DNA of 22,591 nucleotides from Bryobacterales bacterium (GTDB taxonomy: Bacteria > Acidobacteriota > Terriglobia > Bryobacterales > Bryobacteraceae), in assembly GCA_016789785.1 (NCBI GenBank), contig JAEUQE010000135.1, positions 1 through 22,591 of the forward strand, read 5' to 3'. Below are positions 21,273 through 22,591 of the stretch, one piece after another. The translations under genes and the position numbers were made by a program. The notes beneath the pieces are model-generated. The model was not told the DNA's origin. It saw nothing but the letters and a program-made list of their open reading frames with translations, and searched no databases. Each line of letters opens with the position of its first letter. Positions within the stretch are counted from its first letter, which is position 1.

Positions 21273-21956
21273 GTGTTGCCGCGGGTATCGGTGATTATTC
21301 CCGCGTTCAATGAAGAGGCGACGCTTGGCGTCTTGCTTCCTGCTTTGATTGGGCAGAGTCCCAGCGAAATTCTGATCGCCGATGGCGAGTCGACGGACTC
21401 TACGGCGCGCGTTTGCGAGCGATTTTCGGGCACGCGGCGCATTCCCTGCCCGCGTGGACGGGCGATTCAGATGAACCGTGCCGCGCGAGAAGCCAAGGGT
21501 GACATTCTTCTCTTCCTGCATGCCGACGTCGCGGTCCCGGAAGGCATGATTGCGGCGATTGAACGTGCGGTAGCAGACCCTACGGTGGCGGGCGGGCACT
21601 TCGACATTGTGTTCGCGGGGGGCGGCGTTCCCGCGGCCATCTTCACGTGGATCAACCGTGTCCGCTATCGTTTTGGAATCTTCTATGGTGATGCGGGGAT
21701 CTTCTGCCGCCGAAAGATTTTCGAGCAGATGGGAGGCTATGAAGAATGGCCGATCCTGGAAGACTACGACTTTGCACGCAGGCTCCGGCGGTTTGGCCGG
21801 GTAGCGTCGTTGCCGGATTCGTTACGCGTCTCCGACCGGAGGTGGCGCCGGGGCGGCCTCTTCGCGACGCTTTGGGAATGGTTCTGGATTCAGGCGCTGT
21901 ATCTCGCGGGAGTCTCGCCGCACCGGCTGGCGGGGATGTATCGGAATGTCCGGTAA
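21273..21956 (+). CDS. family 2 glycosyltransferase, TIGR04283-like
   Basis: A 227-aa GT-A enzyme. VSVIIPAFNEE at 5-15 is the GT2 start, ILIADGESTDST at 33-44 contains the nucleotide-binding acidic residue, and GDILLFLHAD at 76-85 holds the metal-binding acid. GHFDIVF, YGDAGIFCRR and PILEDYDFARRLRRFGR, with the acceptor-side E-D, follow. The pattern of FLHAD, then YGDxGIF, then ED-x3-RRLRR matches the TIGR04283 group, named for rSAM/selenodomain-associated transferases. The partner genes of that group are not in the window. The GTG at 21273 abuts the previous stop; GT2 sequences begin at this point. Length is normal. Confidence 0.85.
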   Translation: MLPRVSVIIPAFNEEATLGVLLPALIGQSPSEILIADGESTDSTARVCERFSGTRRIPCPRGRAIQMNRAAREAKGDILLFLHADVAVPEGMIAAIERAVADPTVAGGHFDIVFAGGGVPAAIFTWINRVRYRFGIFYGDAGIFCRRKIFEQMGGYEEWPILEDYDFARRLRRFGRVASLPDSLRVSDRRWRRGGLFATLWEWFWIQALYLAGVSPHRLAGMYRNVR

Positions 21957-21969
21957 GTGGAGTAAGAAG

Positions 21970-22590
21970 TCAGGAGTGGCGCGCCGCCGGGCGGATGAGC
22001 AGCAGGACAAGCCCGGTCGCGATCAACGGGATGAAACTCGCACCCACGAGTACGGGCTCAAACGAGTAATGATCCGCCGACCAGCCGATCAGGTAAGTGG
22101 AAAGGATGGTGCCGATTCCGGCGCCTGTGCCGCTCATGCCGCTCACGGACGCCACCGAGTGGCTCGGGTAGAGGTCGGCCGGGAGCGACAACGCCATGGT
22201 GGACCAGGCCGCGTAGCAGAACGTCGAGATCGCGAAGAAAGTCACCAGCCCTGGAAGGCTTGATGTGAATACGGCAGCGGCCAGCAACGTCATGCCGAAG
22301 CCGCATACGACGATCACCAGCTTGCGCGCGGCCAGCACATGCCAGCCTCGCTTCACAAGCCAACTCGAGAGTCCACCGCCGGCGAAGTTGCCTAAGTCGG
22401 CGGCGAGGAACGGGATCCAGAAACTCAACACAGTGTCGGCGAGCGCGAATCCTTTCGAGGTGAGGTAAATCGCGAACCAGTCGGAAATGAAGAACCAGAC
22501 CGGGTCGGTAAGTGCTCGTCCGAACACGATTCCCCATGTGGCCGGCAGGCGCAGCAGTGCGGCCCAGCTTGTCTTTCCCGTAACCGCGGA
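21970..22590 (-). CDS. MFS transporter, hexuronate-transporter-like, 5' end outside window
   Basis: The C-terminal half of a major facilitator protein (206 residues visible). It enters from the right edge in frame with [20 protein letters not shown], then has [20 protein letters not shown], which resembles the TDPxWWFYLFWLPxYL segment of anion:cation symporters (ExuT type). About six membrane segments follow, including [20 protein letters not shown] and [14 protein letters not shown], ending RPAARHS. Likely role: proton-coupled uptake of a sugar acid. The mannonate-dehydratase-like gene is 11 kb away and not in an operon with it. The stop is 13 bp from the convergent glycosyltransferase stop. 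Confidence 0.78.
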   Translation of the reverse strand, partial: SAVTGKTSWAALLRLPATWGIVFGRALTDPVWFFISDWFAIYLTSKGFALADTVLSFWIPFLAADLGNFAGGGLSSWLVKRGWHVLAARKLVIVVCGFGMTLLAAAVFTSSLPGLVTFFAISTFCYAAWSTMALSLPADLYPSHSVASVSGMSGTGAGIGTILSTYLIGWSADHYSFEPVLVGASFIPLIATGLVLLLIRPAARHS

Positions 22591-22591
22591 T

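Overview
The window is a GC-rich bacterial chromosome segment that looks acidobacterial, most like the Solibacter/Bryobacter side of the phylum. This is inference from gene content, not from a marker gene. The clues are a Ser/Thr kinase with a C-terminal TPR half, several Tat- or Sec-exported enzymes of sugar metabolism, a PEP-CTERM surface protein, a DUF3500 protein, a secreted family carrying an LPDFICTQVTRRF-type segment, and many genes whose -10 promoter box lies only 5-9 nt before the start codon. No rRNA, tRNA, CRISPR array, prophage or intact insertion sequence was seen.

Layout. 1-345: the end of a nucleotidyltransferase (MNT) gene, cut by the window edge, followed by a HEPN-like reading frame that stops after about 37 codons. 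355-1878 (-): glnA (GSI glutamine synthetase, 469 aa, adenylylation-type Tyr397) with a clear intrinsic terminator and a long leader. 2181-4097 (+): a small outer-membrane barrel protein and a secreted DUF3500 protein. 4150-4559 (-): a frameshifted conserved hypothetical gene. 4697-7039 (-): a secreted TIM-barrel glycosidase-like protein and an FkbM methyltransferase. 7182-10514 (+): the kinase-TPR protein and a Tat-exported mannonate-dehydratase-like protein. 10515-11737: a repeat-rich island holding an AbrB-like antitoxin and a PemK/MazF toxin, flanked by two diverged direct repeats, with hairpins and a REP-like palindrome. 11738-13330 (-): a Tat-exported vanadium-haloperoxidase/PAP2 protein. 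13390-17303 (-): a two-gene MacB/LolD-type ABC exporter. 17405-17926 (+): a DUF922 putative zinc protease. 17932-19977 (-): an acidobacterial secreted protein and a PEP-CTERM protein. 20208-21956 (+): a macro-domain protein, an unknown 167-aa protein and a TIGR04283-like glycosyltransferase. 21970-22590 (-): a partial MFS transporter resembling hexuronate transporters.

Functionally this is mostly core and cell-envelope biology: nitrogen assimilation, carbohydrate processing outside the cytoplasm (mannonate-dehydratase-like enzyme, glycosidase-like protein, sugar-acid-type transporter), envelope export and signalling. The accessory part is the repeat-flanked toxin-antitoxin island and the decayed genes around it. 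The most general signal is transcriptional: at least seven genes have a TANNNT-like box 5-9 nt before the start codon and no Shine-Dalgarno sequence, as expected for leaderless or near-leaderless mRNAs. I did not find a convincing large undescribed system. The best candidates for new biology are the repeat/TA island, the macro-unknown-glycosyltransferase cluster and the leaderless promoter architecture.
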